Source of the DNA: Sulfitobacter mediterraneus
GTDB lineage: Bacteria; Pseudomonadota; Alphaproteobacteria; Rhodobacterales; Rhodobacteraceae
Reading direction: 5' to 3'
NCBI RefSeq assembly: GCF_016801775.1
Contig: NZ_CP069004.1
Span: 806,001 to 870,000, forward strand
DNA length: 64,000 bases
The translations under genes were made by a program, and so were the position numbers. The notes beneath the pieces are model-generated. The model was not told the DNA's origin and ran no database searches. It saw only the letters and a list, made by a program, of their open reading frames with translations. Positions 45,540-56,198 of this stretch are shown here, piece after piece; position 1 is the stretch's first letter; each line of letters begins with the position of its first letter.

Positions 45540-48004
45540 GGGGTCTCCGGCGTCAGGATCGTGATGCCAACCGAGGCAGCCCGGGCCAGATCAGCGTCCA
45601 GCGACATCGGGATATATTCACCGCGCCGCCAAAGCTGTGCCAGATCGTCATAGTGGCGCGACAGGAAATGCCCCGACTGCCCGGTGGAGGTGACAAACAC
45701 CGAGCTGTCTGGGTCGGCAAAGTCATAAACCCCGCGATAGCCCGCGCCATGCACATTGTGAAACGGGTCTGGATCGCTGCCTTTGGTACGGCCGCGCAGC
45801 AGGGTGTTATCGCCGCCTGAAGTGGACTGGCGGATGTTCATGAAATAGCGCAGCACCGGCACATCGCCCAGCACCTGATGGTCGTGGGTGGCCTGATGCG
45901 CATCGCCCCAGCGCAGGCTTTCCAGTTCTCCGCCCCAGGTTTCGCTGATCCACAACAGGGCGTCGTCGAGGGCGAGGCGGGCCATTTCCGGGCAGCTTTC
46001 GGTCTGGGCCGATTGCAGCACGTCGCACCATGCCGCCGCGCCGTTCACATCGCGGAACACCCTTTCGATAAAGAGCGGCTCAACGTGATCAAACTCCGCT
46101 GCCAATGGGCCCAGTTCGTCCTGGATGAGCCGGTCCTGAAGCGCCCGCAGCCATGCCATGTAGATCAGCGGTTCCGGCAGGTGTTCGTTCATCTCGCCGG
46201 ACCATGCCGCAAGCAGGATCAGCGCCCGCTGGCGCTGGCGTTCGGCTGTGCCTTCTGCTGCGGCCTCACCGGTGAACCACAGCTCTGCGCCGATCAGGGG
46301 CAGCAGGGACCGCGCGGTGAAGCTGACCGTGTCCAGCTGCGCCTCGATAAAGCTGTCGCGGGTGTGGACCTGCCGAGTTTGCATCAACCGGTTCCAGCGT
46401 TGCACCCGCTGCGTATCACCCCAGACAAAGGAAACATGGTTGGGGAACGGACGGTCCACGGTCTTGTTATTGGTATTGCCCAGAATGCCCCCTGCGGGCG
46501 CGACAAATTCGGGGTTGGCGGTATAGGGCAGCATGCCTTGCCAACGGTTTGCCGCGATCCAGCCCGGTGAGGGCATGCGCCCCTGGCTTTGATGATCCGC
46601 ATCGCGGCGTGGCATCGCGCCGATGGTTTTCATCGCAATCTTGCTTCGGTCCACCAGCGTCAGGTTCTGCGCCGGTGCGATATAGCTTTGGGCGGCTTCA
46701 ATCGCTTGCTCAACAGTTTTGGCCTCCATCACACCCATCGCGGCGTCCAGCGTGGTGTCCCGCCCGCTCAGCACTGTCCAGTTGACCGAGGCCACGTGGC
46801 CCGGCGGGGTGACCGCGGCCAGATTGTAGTGACTGCCCGGCAGCAGTGGGCCATTATCGGTCCAGCGCAGGGTCAGGGTAACGGGATCTGCATCCTTGAC
46901 CGTGATGATGGAAGAGCGTGTGCGGAATTGTTTGAACCCTGTTGGCGTGCGGTATTCCTGCGGGTTTTCGGGGTTCAGTTCTTCGATATAGACGTCCTGA
47001 TCATCGACATAGGCCGAGGTCAGCCCCCAGCCCAAATCGGCGCTGCGCCCGGTCATCACGGCGGGCATGCCGGGGATTGTGCCGCCGATCACGCCGCCCG
47101 ATTGCAGCTCAAGCCGGGCCAGATACCAGATGGCCGGTGCGGTGAAGCCAAGATGCGGATCATTGGCCAGCAAGGTGCCGCCGGAGGCCGAGCGCGAGGG
47201 GGCTGCCGCCCAGGCGTTTGATGCGCCCGCAAAAGCCATATGTTTGAAAGGCGACAGCGGGTGCGGATCCAGCGGGATGTTGGCTGAAAATTGTCTGGTG
47301 CCGGGCACAAGGGCGGCGTATTCCGGCAGGGCTGCCACGCCGGTTCCGGGCGCATCGGGCAGGATATCGGACAGCCGGTCCGCATCCGGCAGGGCCAGAG
47401 AGCTGCGCGCGCGGATCACCTCGGCCTCCAGATGGCCCGAAAGCTGCAAGCCCATCAGCTTACCGATGGCCACGGAATCTGCCGGCCGCCAAGGCGCCAT
47501 GGGCGCGTTGAACAGCAGCATTTCAGGCGCACCGCGCCCCAGGGCTTCGGTATTGATCTGTGTCAGGCGGGCGTTTACGCCTGCGGAATAGGCCTCAAGC
47601 GCGGAGCGGGTTTCGGGCGCCAGAGCCTCAACCGATTGCACAGAAAGCGTATAGATATCAAAGCGTCGCAGCAGCTTGTCAATGTTCAGCGTGGCACTGC
47701 CGTAGACCTCGCTCAGCCGTCCTTGCGCGGTGCGGCGCAGATTGATCATCTGCCACATGCGGTCCTGCGCATGGGCAAAACCGAGACCAAAAAAGACGTC
47801 TGCATCGGACTGGCCGAAGATATGCGGCACATTGGCGTTGTCGCGGACGATTTCGACCTCTGCGCCCAGCCCGCGCACCGCCACCTCGTCATCGTAATCG
47901 GGCAGGGACCGTGCGGCGATCCAATAGATCAAGGTCACGCTCAGCACGCTCAACACGATCAACAAGACAGCAAGCCGGACCAGCCAGCGAAAGATGAGGG
48001 CCAT
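45536..48004 (-). CDS. Penicillin acylase family protein (Ntn hydrolase)
   Basis: The family includes penicillin G acylase and AHL acylases. An N-terminal membrane anchor/signal ([21 protein letters not shown]) precedes the alpha chain ([27 protein letters not shown]). The self-cleavage site and nucleophile are at Ser262 in [12 protein letters not shown], which would become the N terminus of the beta chain; [15 protein letters not shown] follows. The length of 822 residues is normal. Quorum-signal or penicillin acylase activity cannot be told apart from sequence. The start is ATG 48004. Confidence 0.9.
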   Translation of the reverse strand: MALIFRWLVRLAVLLIVLSVLSVTLIYWIAARSLPDYDDEVAVRGLGAEVEIVRDNANVPHIFGQSDADVFFGLGFAHAQDRMWQMINLRRTAQGRLSEVYGSATLNIDKLLRRFDIYTLSVQSVEALAPETRSALEAYSAGVNARLTQINTEALGRGAPEMLLFNAPMAPWRPADSVAIGKLMGLQLSGHLEAEVIRARSSLALPDADRLSDILPDAPGTGVAALPEYAALVPGTRQFSANIPLDPHPLSPFKHMAFAGASNAWAAAPSRSASGGTLLANDPHLGFTAPAIWYLARLELQSGGVIGGTIPGMPAVMTGRSADLGWGLTSAYVDDQDVYIEELNPENPQEYRTPTGFKQFRTRSSIITVKDADPVTLTLRWTDNGPLLPGSHYNLAAVTPPGHVASVNWTVLSGRDTTLDAAMGVMEAKTVEQAIEAAQSYIAPAQNLTLVDRSKIAMKTIGAMPRRDADHQSQGRMPSPGWIAANRWQGMLPYTANPEFVAPAGGILGNTNNKTVDRPFPNHVSFVWGDTQRVQRWNRLMQTRQVHTRDSFIEAQLDTVSFTARSLLPLIGAELWFTGEAAAEGTAERQRQRALILLAAWSGEMNEHLPEPLIYMAWLRALQDRLIQDELGPLAAEFDHVEPLFIERVFRDVNGAAAWCDVLQSAQTESCPEMARLALDDALLWISETWGGELESLRWGDAHQATHDHQVLGDVPVLRYFMNIRQSTSGGDNTLLRGRTKGSDPDPFHNVHGAGYRGVYDFADPDSSVFVTSTGQSGHFLSRHYDDLAQLWRRGEYIPMSLDADLARAASVGITILTPETP

Positions 48005-48098
48005 TGAACGCTCCGATAAGGCGGCACCGATTGACCAAGGCGCACGAGGTGTTAGGTATCTAATCGCAATAGCGCAACTGGCAGACAAGGAAAAGCAG

Positions 48099-48986
48099 AT
48101 GGCAAAGCTCGCATTTTTGGGACTTGGAGTAATGGGCGCGCCCATGGCAGGGCATCTGCAAAAGGCCGGGCATGAGGTCACGGTTTACAACCGCACCGCG
48201 TCCAAGGCCGAAGATTGGGCCAAGACCTATGGCGGGCAGGCAGCGGCGACCCCGCGCGAGGCTGCGCAAGGCGCCGAATGTGTGATGGCCTGTGTGGGCA
48301 ATGATGATGATCTGCGGTCCGTCTGCGTCGGCGACGATGGGGCGTTTGCCGGAATGGACGCGGGGGCCATCTTTGTCGACCACACCACCGTTTCGGCCGC
48401 TGTCACACGAGAGCTTTATGCAGCGGCGGATGCGGCGCAAATCTCATTTGTGGATGCACCGATTTCCGGCGGGCAGGCGGGTGCGGAAAATGCCCAGCTG
48501 TCCATCATGTGCGGCGGTGATCAGGGCGCGTTTGATCGCGCGTTGCCGGTGATGGAGGTTTATTCCAAGATTTGCCGCCGCATCGGCGACAGTGGCGCGG
48601 GCCAGATGACCAAGATGTGCAACCAGATTGCCATCGCCGGTGTGGTGCAAGGCCTGTCCGAGGCGCTGCATTTTGCCGAGAAGGCCGGGCTGGACGGACG
48701 TGCCGTTGTCGAAGTGATCAGCCAAGGCGCGGCTGGATCATGGCAGATGGCCAATCGCTATGAGACCATGCTGGACAACGAATTTGACCACGGCTTTGCG
48801 GTGGATTGGATGCGTAAGGATCTGGGGATTTGTCTGGACACAGCCGATGAAACCGGAGCCAGCCTGCCGATCACCGCGCTGGTGGATCAGTTCTACAAAG
48901 ACGTGCAGAAAATCGGCGGCGGGCGCTGGGACACCTCCAGCCTGATCCAGCGGTTGCGGGCCCTGGACGGAACCCATGACACTTAA
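48099..48986 (+). CDS. NAD(P)-dependent beta-hydroxyacid dehydrogenase (3-hydroxyisobutyrate dehydrogenase type)
   Basis: The Rossmann motif LAFLGLGVMGAPMAGHL opens the protein, and FVDAPISGGQAGAENAQL gives the substrate loop. The catalytic lysine is Lys172 in GAGQMTKMCNQIAIAG. This is the HIBADH/6PGDH-like group, and the dehydrogenase reaction is likely, but the substrate (3-hydroxyisobutyrate, tartronate semialdehyde or other) is not determined. The ATG at 48099 follows AAGGAAAAGC. It is divergent from the acylase gene. Confidence 0.9.
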   Translation: MAKLAFLGLGVMGAPMAGHLQKAGHEVTVYNRTASKAEDWAKTYGGQAAATPREAAQGAECVMACVGNDDDLRSVCVGDDGAFAGMDAGAIFVDHTTVSAAVTRELYAAADAAQISFVDAPISGGQAGAENAQLSIMCGGDQGAFDRALPVMEVYSKICRRIGDSGAGQMTKMCNQIAIAGVVQGLSEALHFAEKAGLDGRAVVEVISQGAAGSWQMANRYETMLDNEFDHGFAVDWMRKDLGICLDTADETGASLPITALVDQFYKDVQKIGGGRWDTSSLIQRLRALDGTHDT

Positions 48987-49038
48987 CCCTTTGCAAAGGT
49001 TTCTTTGACATCAGGGGGGCAGTTTCGGGAGATTTTCC

Positions 49039-50277
49039 ATGACCGCTGCCCCCTCTCACGCTGCCCAAGACCCAAGTGGGTTTGAATCCCGGCATTTCGG
49101 CATCGACGATATCTTTTATTCGCGGACCGATCGCCGGGGGATCATTCTGGCGGCAAATGCGGTGTTTCAACGGGTGTCGGTCTACGATTGGGCCGATCTG
49201 ATCGGCGCACCTCACAATGTGATCCGCCACCCCGATATGCCGCGCGGTGTCTTTCATCTCATGTGGTCGATGCTGGCAGATGGGAAACCGTTCTGCGGCT
49301 ATATCAAGAACAAGGCCGAAGACGGCAGTCACTATTGGGTGCTTGCCGTGGCTTGTCCGTTGGAGGAGGGGTTTGTCTCTGTTCGGATCAAACCAGGCAG
49401 CAAGATGTTTCGCCAGGCGCAGCAGATGTACATCGATCTGTGCCATCGTGAGCGCAACGAGGGTCTTTCGCCCGAGGCCAGCAGTGCCGCTTTCTTGACC
49501 GCTGTCCAATCGGCAGGTCACGGCGATTACGACAGTTTCATGACCCAAGCCTTGACCGAGGAAACCAGACAGCGCGACATCGCCTTGCAACGGCCAGTGG
49601 ACTGGCGGCTCAGGTCAATCCTCTCCATCAAGGAAGGCGTGAAGGAAATCGAAGATCATGCCGGTGACGTGGTGCGGATCTTCAAACAGACCAACCAGAT
49701 CCCCTATAATATGCGCCTTCAGGCAGGCCGGCTGGAGGGAACAGACGGGCCGATCAGTGTGATTTCAAACAACCACCGCCAAATGACGCAATCCTTGGCC
49801 GATGCGGTTGCGACATTCAGTGAGAAATCATTGCTCGGAAATGACTATCTGTTGCAGGCCGAATTTTTGCACGGGGTCTCGCGGGTGCAACATGATCTGC
49901 TGCAACACTTTGCTGTTGAGCCTGTGATCGAAGGGCAGGACAAACCCCACGAAATGGCCTTGTTGTCGGGCCAGCAGTCGGATTTCATCTGCAAGGCGCA
50001 TAAGGCAGTGGTGGAAGTGTCCGACAGGGTATGCGCGTTTTCAAAGATTTGCAATGATGTCAGACGCTTGAAAGCGGGTTTGGAAATGACACGGGTGATG
50101 TGCAAGATCGAACGCTCGCGCATCGCGGAACGGGTTGATGGGCTTGATGAAATCGTCCAGCAGTTGGGCAAGGCGCAGACCGATCTCGATGACCTGCTGA
50201 GCAAGATGGACGGTGCTGTGCAGCAGATACTTGAGGCGGCGGAACGGTTGACGCAATCCCGGCAGAAGGCCGCATAG
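49039..50277 (+). CDS. PAS protein with degenerate chemoreceptor signalling region
   Basis: The N terminus (residues 20-115) is an Aer-type PAS domain: GIILAANAVFQRVSVYDWADLIGAPHN and IRHPDMPRGVF, then DGSHYWVLAVACPL. The rest is a long helical region. A stretch near residue 230 (NMRLQAGRLEGTDG then PISVIS) aligns with the chemoreceptor tip but has lost its conserved residues. The protein has 412 residues and no membrane segment. It may be a cytosolic redox sensor with a non-standard output. Coupling to CheW is doubtful. Confidence 0.75.
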   Translation: MTAAPSHAAQDPSGFESRHFGIDDIFYSRTDRRGIILAANAVFQRVSVYDWADLIGAPHNVIRHPDMPRGVFHLMWSMLADGKPFCGYIKNKAEDGSHYWVLAVACPLEEGFVSVRIKPGSKMFRQAQQMYIDLCHRERNEGLSPEASSAAFLTAVQSAGHGDYDSFMTQALTEETRQRDIALQRPVDWRLRSILSIKEGVKEIEDHAGDVVRIFKQTNQIPYNMRLQAGRLEGTDGPISVISNNHRQMTQSLADAVATFSEKSLLGNDYLLQAEFLHGVSRVQHDLLQHFAVEPVIEGQDKPHEMALLSGQQSDFICKAHKAVVEVSDRVCAFSKICNDVRRLKAGLEMTRVMCKIERSRIAERVDGLDEIVQQLGKAQTDLDDLLSKMDGAVQQILEAAERLTQSRQKAA

Positions 50278-50300
50278 CGCCTTCCGCCGGTGATCTGTAA

Positions 50301-50867
50301 TCAGGGGATAATGCGCGTGTATTTCGTGCCCTCAAGGGTGGCACCGATCCGCAGACCTGCCCGGCCAAAGACCGCTGCCAAAACCGGCGCAAGTGCGGTT
50401 GTGGTCTCTGCCGCGACGCTGTCACCCTTGTCAGAGATCACATATTCCAGATCGGCCCCCGCCGCCCAACCGGGCGCACGGCGGAAATCGCCAAGCGCTT
50501 CTTCGGTCATGAAGAACAGAACATGCGCATATTGCTGTGCGCCGATCTGCAACCCGCCAGAGGCTTTGGCGACCGAATAATAGTCCACGGTGATGTCATT
50601 GACGCGCAAGGCACCGCGCCCGTAGGCACCGCCAAGGCCCAAACCGGCCTCCGTGACCAGCGGCATCACCAGCATCCCGTTGGCCTTGGCCGCCAGTTGC
50701 TGCGTGTTGGGAAAGCTGCGGTACATTTCGTTGATCGTCGCATCGACCCGCGCGTCAATGGTCTGCGGTCCGCGCCCGCCAATACCGTTGCCGCAGGCCG
50801 CGACGGCCCCGACAGACGCCATTGCGCCGAGGGTAAACGCACGCCGTGAATAAATCGGATTGCTCAT
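50301..50867 (-). CDS. SYLF/YSC84-domain lipoprotein
   Basis: The start MSNPIYSRRAFTLGAMA carries a twin-arginine-like motif, followed by a lipobox-type cysteine (VGAVAACGNG). The mature part is a SYLF (YSC84) lipid-binding domain, with NGMLVMPLVTEAGLGLGGAYGRGAL and YYSVAKASGGLQIGAQQYAHVLFF. The length is 188 residues. SYLF proteins bind phosphoinositides in eukaryotes; the bacterial role is unknown. The ATG at 50867 is preferred over the longer frame because the signal peptide begins there. Confidence 0.87.
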   Translation of the reverse strand: MSNPIYSRRAFTLGAMASVGAVAACGNGIGGRGPQTIDARVDATINEMYRSFPNTQQLAAKANGMLVMPLVTEAGLGLGGAYGRGALRVNDITVDYYSVAKASGGLQIGAQQYAHVLFFMTEEALGDFRRAPGWAAGADLEYVISDKGDSVAAETTTALAPVLAAVFGRAGLRIGATLEGTKYTRIIP

Positions 50868-51040
50868 TTGATTTGCCTGTTTGTTGCCTGATGCCGGTTT
50901 TTCCGAATTGAGCGCAATCATAGGCGGGTTTTCGCCCCTTGTCATGCGCTTTAGACCCATGGGCGAAATGGTGCCGCTGGGCGACCGATCAAATCGCGGC
51001 GAAGAGGGTCGCCATCTCTATGCTTCCCCCTGCGGCCCGC

Positions 51041-52042
51041 TCACCCTCCGTTCAGGATCCGTGCCGCTGCAGGGGCGAAATAGGTCAAAACCCCGTCACA
51101 TCCGGCCCGCTTGAACGCCATCAGGCTTTCCATCATCACCCGTTCCTCATCGATCCAGCCGTTTTGGGCGGCAGCCTTGATCATGCTGTATTCGCCAGAC
51201 ACCTGATAGGCGAATGTGGGCGCGCCAAACTGGTCTTTGACCCGGCGGCAGATGTCCAAATAAGGCTGGCCCGGCTTGACCATGACCATATCCGCACCCT
51301 CTGCCAGATCCCGCGCCACCAGACGCAGCGCCTCGTCCGAATTGGCAGGGTCCATCTGATAGGTCTTTTTGTCGCCCGTGAGCGCACCCGAAGCGCCAAC
51401 CGCATCGCGGAAGGGACCGTAAAAGGCAGAGGCATATTTGGCTGCATAGCTAAGGATCGCAACGGAGGAATGACCCGCGCCCTCAAGCGCGGACCGGATC
51501 GCGCCAATCCGGCCATCCATCATATCCGAAGGGCCAATGATATCCGCGCCGGCTTCTGCCTGGCTCAGGGCCATCTTGACCAAAGCCTCAACGGTGCGAT
51601 CGTTGACGATGATACCATCCTCCACAAACCCGTCGTGGCCGTTGATGTTATAGGTATCAAGCGCCACATCGCTCATCACGACGATATGGGGATAGGCTTG
51701 CTTGATGGCCGCGATGGCGCGGTTGGCCGGGTTTTGCGGATCCCAGGCACCGGCGCAATCCTCGGTCCGGTTCTCAAGTCCGGTATAGGGAAACACGCAA
51801 ATCGCACCGATCCCCAGTGCATCGGCCTCGGCTGCGGCCTCCACCACCTTGTCCACACTGCGGCGCATCACACCGGGCATGGAGGGCACAGGTTCCACAA
51901 TGTCATTTCCGGCACGCACAAAAATCGGCCAAATCAGATCACCGACCTCAAGCGCATTTTCCCGCACCAAGGCCCGCATGGCAGGGGAAACACGGCTCCG
52001 GCGCAGGCGTGTAGCGGGGAAGGGGGCGTGGACAGGGTGCAT
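51041..52042 (-). CDS. hemB: Porphobilinogen synthase (delta-aminolevulinate dehydratase)
   Basis: HemB condenses two aminolevulinates in tetrapyrrole synthesis. The Schiff-base lysines are in ILSYAAKYASAFYGPFRDA and MVMVKPGQPYLD. The site that is cysteine-rich in zinc enzymes reads DVALDTYNINGHDG, with aspartates instead, so this is the zinc-independent, Mg-dependent type seen in relatives. The ATG at 52042 gives 333 residues. Confidence 0.96.
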   Translation of the reverse strand: MHPVHAPFPATRLRRSRVSPAMRALVRENALEVGDLIWPIFVRAGNDIVEPVPSMPGVMRRSVDKVVEAAAEADALGIGAICVFPYTGLENRTEDCAGAWDPQNPANRAIAAIKQAYPHIVVMSDVALDTYNINGHDGFVEDGIIVNDRTVEALVKMALSQAEAGADIIGPSDMMDGRIGAIRSALEGAGHSSVAILSYAAKYASAFYGPFRDAVGASGALTGDKKTYQMDPANSDEALRLVARDLAEGADMVMVKPGQPYLDICRRVKDQFGAPTFAYQVSGEYSMIKAAAQNGWIDEERVMMESLMAFKRAGCDGVLTYFAPAAARILNGG

Positions 52043-52153
52043 GCAAAAATACCTCAATTTGTCTTCCCCAAGGCTTGCCACGAAAAATCTGCCTCCTCAA
52101 GGCTAGGAATTGCCGGGCGGCTTGGGTATGTCCTGCGCATTCTGCCAAAGTGG

Positions 52154-52690
52154 ATGACGACCTTGGACTGGTATCAAACTCTTTTTGAATTGATTGACAT
52201 GCGCTCTTTCTCGAACCTGTGGTTCTGGATAGTGCTTGCAGTGGTCTGGTCCACGGCCAGCCATTGGGTGCTGGGCGTGCCTTATGACATGGTTCTGCGG
52301 GCGCGGCGCCATGCCGGACAGGCCGAGGTGGACCTCGAAGATATGGTGCGGATCAACGTCAATCGGTTGCTCTATATCGGACGGGTGTCCGGACTTTGGC
52401 TGCTGGGCTTTGGCTGCTTCTTTTTGACGATGCTGGTTCTGATGGGGTTTGTCTACGGCATGGAATTTGCCCAAGCGGTGTTTCTGCTGGGCTTTCCGCT
52501 GTCCTTGATCGGGATGTTGAGCCTGTCGACAGCCCGTTTGATCCAGATGGAAGAGGCCGCTGGCGATCTGTTGCACAAGCGGCTGATGCGGCACCGGCTT
52601 TACACGCAAATTATCGGCATGATCTCGATTTTCGTGACCGCGCTTTGGGGCATGTATCAGAACATGACCATTGGCGCACTTGGCGGTTGA
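52154..52690 (+). CDS. Membrane protein of unknown function
   Basis: The 178-residue protein has three to four hydrophobic helices (LWFWIVLAVVWSTASHWVLG, LWLLGFGCFFLTMLVLMGFV, FLLGFPLSLIGMLSL, and a C-terminal QIIGMISIFVTALWGMYQ). A long upstream extension of the frame runs antisense to hemB and is not coding. The ATG at 52154 is taken as start. It is followed by mfd at 31 bases. No named family is recognised. Confidence 0.75.
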   Translation: MTTLDWYQTLFELIDMRSFSNLWFWIVLAVVWSTASHWVLGVPYDMVLRARRHAGQAEVDLEDMVRINVNRLLYIGRVSGLWLLGFGCFFLTMLVLMGFVYGMEFAQAVFLLGFPLSLIGMLSLSTARLIQMEEAAGDLLHKRLMRHRLYTQIIGMISIFVTALWGMYQNMTIGALGG

Positions 52691-52721
52691 CTGCGCGCCC
52701 GCCCGCGCCAAGTGAGACGGT

Positions 52722-55700
52722 ATGGCACAAAAGAGCAAACTCACCCTGTCCGGGGTTCCCGAAGGATTTGACGCCCAGGCGATCCTGACCGAAATCGGCA
52801 AAAGCGATGCGCCGGTATTGCACGTCGCGCGGGACGACAAACGCATGGCCGCGATCAAGGCCGCGCTCAGTTTTTTTGCACCTGACATGCCCGTCGTCAC
52901 TTTTCCCGGCTGGGATTGCCTGCCCTATGATCGGGTGTCGCCCAATGCTGATATTTCGGCGCAGCGGATGGCGACACTGGCCGCCTTGGTGCATGGCATG
53001 CCGGAGAAATTTATCCTGCTGACCACCCTGAACGCCGCGACACAGCGGGTGCCGGCCCGCGCCATCCTGCGCGATGCAGCGTTCACTGCCCGTGTGGGGG
53101 ACCGGATCGACGAGGCCGCGCTGCGCAATTTTCTGGTGCGCATGGGTTTTGTCCAAAGTCCCACGGTGATGGAGCCGGGCGATTACGCGGTGCGCGGCGG
53201 GATCATCGACATCTTCCCGCCCGGTGATCTGGGGCCGGTGCGGCTTGATCTTTTTGGGGATGTGCTGGACGGCGCGCGCCGGTTTGACGCGGCCACCCAG
53301 CGGACCACCGAAAAGCTTGATCTGGTGGAACTTGCCCCGGTCAGCGAGGTCATTCTCGATGAACCTGCCATCACCCGGTTTCGGCAAAACTATCGGATCG
53401 AATTTGGTGCCGCCGGGACCGATGATCCGCTGTATGAGGCGATCAGTGCGGGCCGCAAGCATCAAGGGGCGGAACATTGGCTGCCGTTCTTTCACGATGG
53501 CTTGGAGACCCTGTTTGACTATCTGCCGCAGGCCACGATCACGCTGGATGATCAGGTCACGCCCACACGCATCGCCCGTTGGGACAGCATTGCGGATCAA
53601 TATGAAACCCGCCGTTTGGCCATGGCCAACCGCAGCCGCATGGACAGCGTCTATAAGCCCAGTCCGCCAGAGGGGCTTTACCTGACGGATGAGGCTTGGC
53701 TTTTGGCCACGCAGGAACACCGGATGATCCAGTTCAATCCGTTGCCGCAGCCGACAGGCCCAAATGTTCTGGACGCAGGCGCACGGATTGGCCGCAACTT
53801 TGCACCCGAACGCCAACAGGAATCTATCAGCCTTTTTGGTGCCTTGGCGTCCCATGTGAAAGCAAAACTTCAAGACGGGCCGGTGTTGATTGCCAGCTAT
53901 TCCGAAGGCGCACGCGAGCGGCTCACCGGTCTGATCGAAGACGAAGGTCTGGCCGAGGCGATCCCGGTGCCCAACGCCACGCGGATCGGTAAACGCGGGT
54001 TGCATCTGGCCGTTTGGGCGCTGGAACACGGTTTCGAAGCCCCCGGCCTCACGGTGATTTCAGAGCAAGACGTGCTGGGGGACCGGTTGATCCGCGCGCC
54101 CAAGCGCAAGCGCCGCGCCGAGAACTTCCTGACCGAAGCCCAAAGCCTCAGCCCCGGTGATCTGGTGGTGCATGTCGATCACGGCATAGGGCGTTATCTG
54201 GGCATGGAGGTGGTCACCGCCGCCGGGGCCGCCCATGAATGTCTGGTGCTGGAATACGCCGAACAGGCCAAGCTGTACCTGCCTGTCGAGAACATCGAAC
54301 TGCTGTCGCGCTACGGCCATGAAGAAGGGCTGCTGGACCGTCTGGGCGGCGGCGCGTGGCAGTCCAAGAAGGCCAAGCTCAAGGAACGCATCCGCGAGAT
54401 GGCGGACAAGCTGATCCGGATTGCCGCCGAACGCGCCCTGCGCAAAGCGCCGGTGCTGGAGCCGCCCGCGGGCATGTGGGACGCATTCTCGGCCCGTTTT
54501 CCCTATACCGAAACCGATGATCAATTGCGGGCCATCGGCGATGTGATCGACGATCTGACCTCTGGAAACCCGATGGACCGTTTGGTCTGCGGCGATGTCG
54601 GCTTTGGCAAGACCGAAGTGGCGATGCGCGCGGCTTTTGTTGCGGCGATGTCAGGTGCGCAGGTGGCAGTGATTGCGCCGACCACTTTGCTGGCCCGCCA
54701 ACACTACAAAAGCTTTGCCGAACGGTTTCGCGGCTTTCCAATCAATGTTCGGCAGCTCAGCCGTTTTGTCACCGCAAAAGACGCCGCATTGACCCGTGAC
54801 GGGATGACCAAAGGCACCGTCGACATTGTGATCGGCACCCATGCGCTTTTGGCGAAAAACATTAGATTTCAAAATCTTGGCCTGCTCGTAATTGACGAAG
54901 AGCAGCATTTTGGCGTTGGTCACAAAGAGCGGCTCAAGCAGCTGCGCTCTGACATACATGTTCTGACCCTGACCGCGACACCCATCCCGCGCACCTTGCA
55001 ATTGTCCCTCACTGGCGTGCGCGATCTGAGCATCATCGGCACGCCGCCAGTAGATCGTCTGGCGATCCGCACCTACGTCAGCGAATTTGACGCCGTGACC
55101 CTGCGCGAGGCGCTGCTGCGCGAACATTATCGGGGCGGACAAAGCTTTTACGTGGTGCCGCGCATCAGCGATCTGCCGGAAATCGAAGAATTCCTCAAAA
55201 ACCAGCTGCCTGAGCTGACCTATGTGATTGCACACGGGCAAATGGCAGCGGGGGAACTCGATGACCGGATGAATGCCTTTTACGATGGCAAATTTGACAT
55301 TCTGCTGGCCACGACAATCGTGGAATCCGGTCTCGATATCCCAACCGCAAATACCATGATCGTGCACCGCGCCGATATGTTTGGTCTGGCACAGCTTTAC
55401 CAGATCCGCGGCCGGGTCGGCCGGTCCAAAACCCGCGCCTATGCCTATCTGACCACCAAACCGCGTGCGCGGCTGACCGCCACGGCAGAGAAGCGTCTGC
55501 GCGTGCTTGGATCGCTCGACACGCTTGGCGCGGGCTTTACGCTGGCCTCTCAGGATCTGGACATTCGCGGGGCAGGGAACCTGCTGGGCGAAGAGCAATC
55601 CGGCCAGATGCGAGATGTCGGCTTTGAGCTTTACCAATCCATGCTGGAAGAGGCGATTGCCAAGATCAAAGCCGGTGAGATGGAAGGGCTTTCTGAGGCT

Positions 55701-56186
55701 GATGACCAATGGGCGCCCCAAATCAATCTGGGCGTGCCTGTCCTGATTCCCGAGGCTTATGTGCCGGATCTGGACGTGCGTCTGGGACTTTATCGGCGCC
55801 TGTCGGGCCTTAGCACCAAGGTGGAGTTGGAAGGGTTTGCCGCCGAACTCATTGACCGCTTTGGCAAATTGCCACGTGAGGTAAACACGCTGATGCTTGT
55901 CGTGCGGATCAAGGCCATGTGCAAACGGGCTGGCATTGCCAAGCTGGACGGCGGGCCAAAGGGGGCCACGATCCAGTTCCACAACGACAAATACGCATCG
56001 CCCGAAGGTCTGGTGAAATTCATCGAGGATCAGCGTGGGTTGGCCAAGGTGCGCGACAACAAGATCGTTGTGCGCCGCGACTGGAAGAAGGACAGCGATA
56101 AGATCAAAGGCGCCTTTGCCATCGCCCGCGATCTGGCCGAACATGTGATTGCCAAGGAAAAACAGCGCAAAAAGGTCAAGGCCTGA
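52722..56186 (+). CDS. mfd: Transcription-repair coupling factor Mfd
   Basis: Mfd removes stalled RNA polymerase and recruits UvrA. The 1154-residue protein shows a UvrB-like N-terminal region, a CarD-type RNA-polymerase-binding domain near residue 476 (LSPGDLVVHVDHGIGRYLGM), Walker A near residue 623 (CGDVGFGKTEVAMRA), a DEEQ box near 724 (VIDEEQHFGVGHKERL), motif VI (QIRGRVGRSKTRAYAYL) and a C-terminal TRCF domain. No SOS box was seen upstream. The start ATG is at 52722. Confidence 0.97.
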   Translation: MAQKSKLTLSGVPEGFDAQAILTEIGKSDAPVLHVARDDKRMAAIKAALSFFAPDMPVVTFPGWDCLPYDRVSPNADISAQRMATLAALVHGMPEKFILLTTLNAATQRVPARAILRDAAFTARVGDRIDEAALRNFLVRMGFVQSPTVMEPGDYAVRGGIIDIFPPGDLGPVRLDLFGDVLDGARRFDAATQRTTEKLDLVELAPVSEVILDEPAITRFRQNYRIEFGAAGTDDPLYEAISAGRKHQGAEHWLPFFHDGLETLFDYLPQATITLDDQVTPTRIARWDSIADQYETRRLAMANRSRMDSVYKPSPPEGLYLTDEAWLLATQEHRMIQFNPLPQPTGPNVLDAGARIGRNFAPERQQESISLFGALASHVKAKLQDGPVLIASYSEGARERLTGLIEDEGLAEAIPVPNATRIGKRGLHLAVWALEHGFEAPGLTVISEQDVLGDRLIRAPKRKRRAENFLTEAQSLSPGDLVVHVDHGIGRYLGMEVVTAAGAAHECLVLEYAEQAKLYLPVENIELLSRYGHEEGLLDRLGGGAWQSKKAKLKERIREMADKLIRIAAERALRKAPVLEPPAGMWDAFSARFPYTETDDQLRAIGDVIDDLTSGNPMDRLVCGDVGFGKTEVAMRAAFVAAMSGAQVAVIAPTTLLARQHYKSFAERFRGFPINVRQLSRFVTAKDAALTRDGMTKGTVDIVIGTHALLAKNIRFQNLGLLVIDEEQHFGVGHKERLKQLRSDIHVLTLTATPIPRTLQLSLTGVRDLSIIGTPPVDRLAIRTYVSEFDAVTLREALLREHYRGGQSFYVVPRISDLPEIEEFLKNQLPELTYVIAHGQMAAGELDDRMNAFYDGKFDILLATTIVESGLDIPTANTMIVHRADMFGLAQLYQIRGRVGRSKTRAYAYLTTKPRARLTATAEKRLRVLGSLDTLGAGFTLASQDLDIRGAGNLLGEEQSGQMRDVGFELYQSMLEEAIAKIKAGEMEGLSEADDQWAPQINLGVPVLIPEAYVPDLDVRLGLYRRLSGLSTKVELEGFAAELIDRFGKLPREVNTLMLVVRIKAMCKRAGIAKLDGGPKGATIQFHNDKYASPEGLVKFIEDQRGLAKVRDNKIVVRRDWKKDSDKIKGAFAIARDLAEHVIAKEKQRKKVKA

Positions 56187-56198
56187 GCTGCGGGCGGC

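Noticed and set aside
50939-52153. Long open frame upstream of the membrane protein at 52154
   Set aside because: It is open only because it runs antisense to hemB; the translated sequence has no membrane or family pattern until the ATG at 52154.
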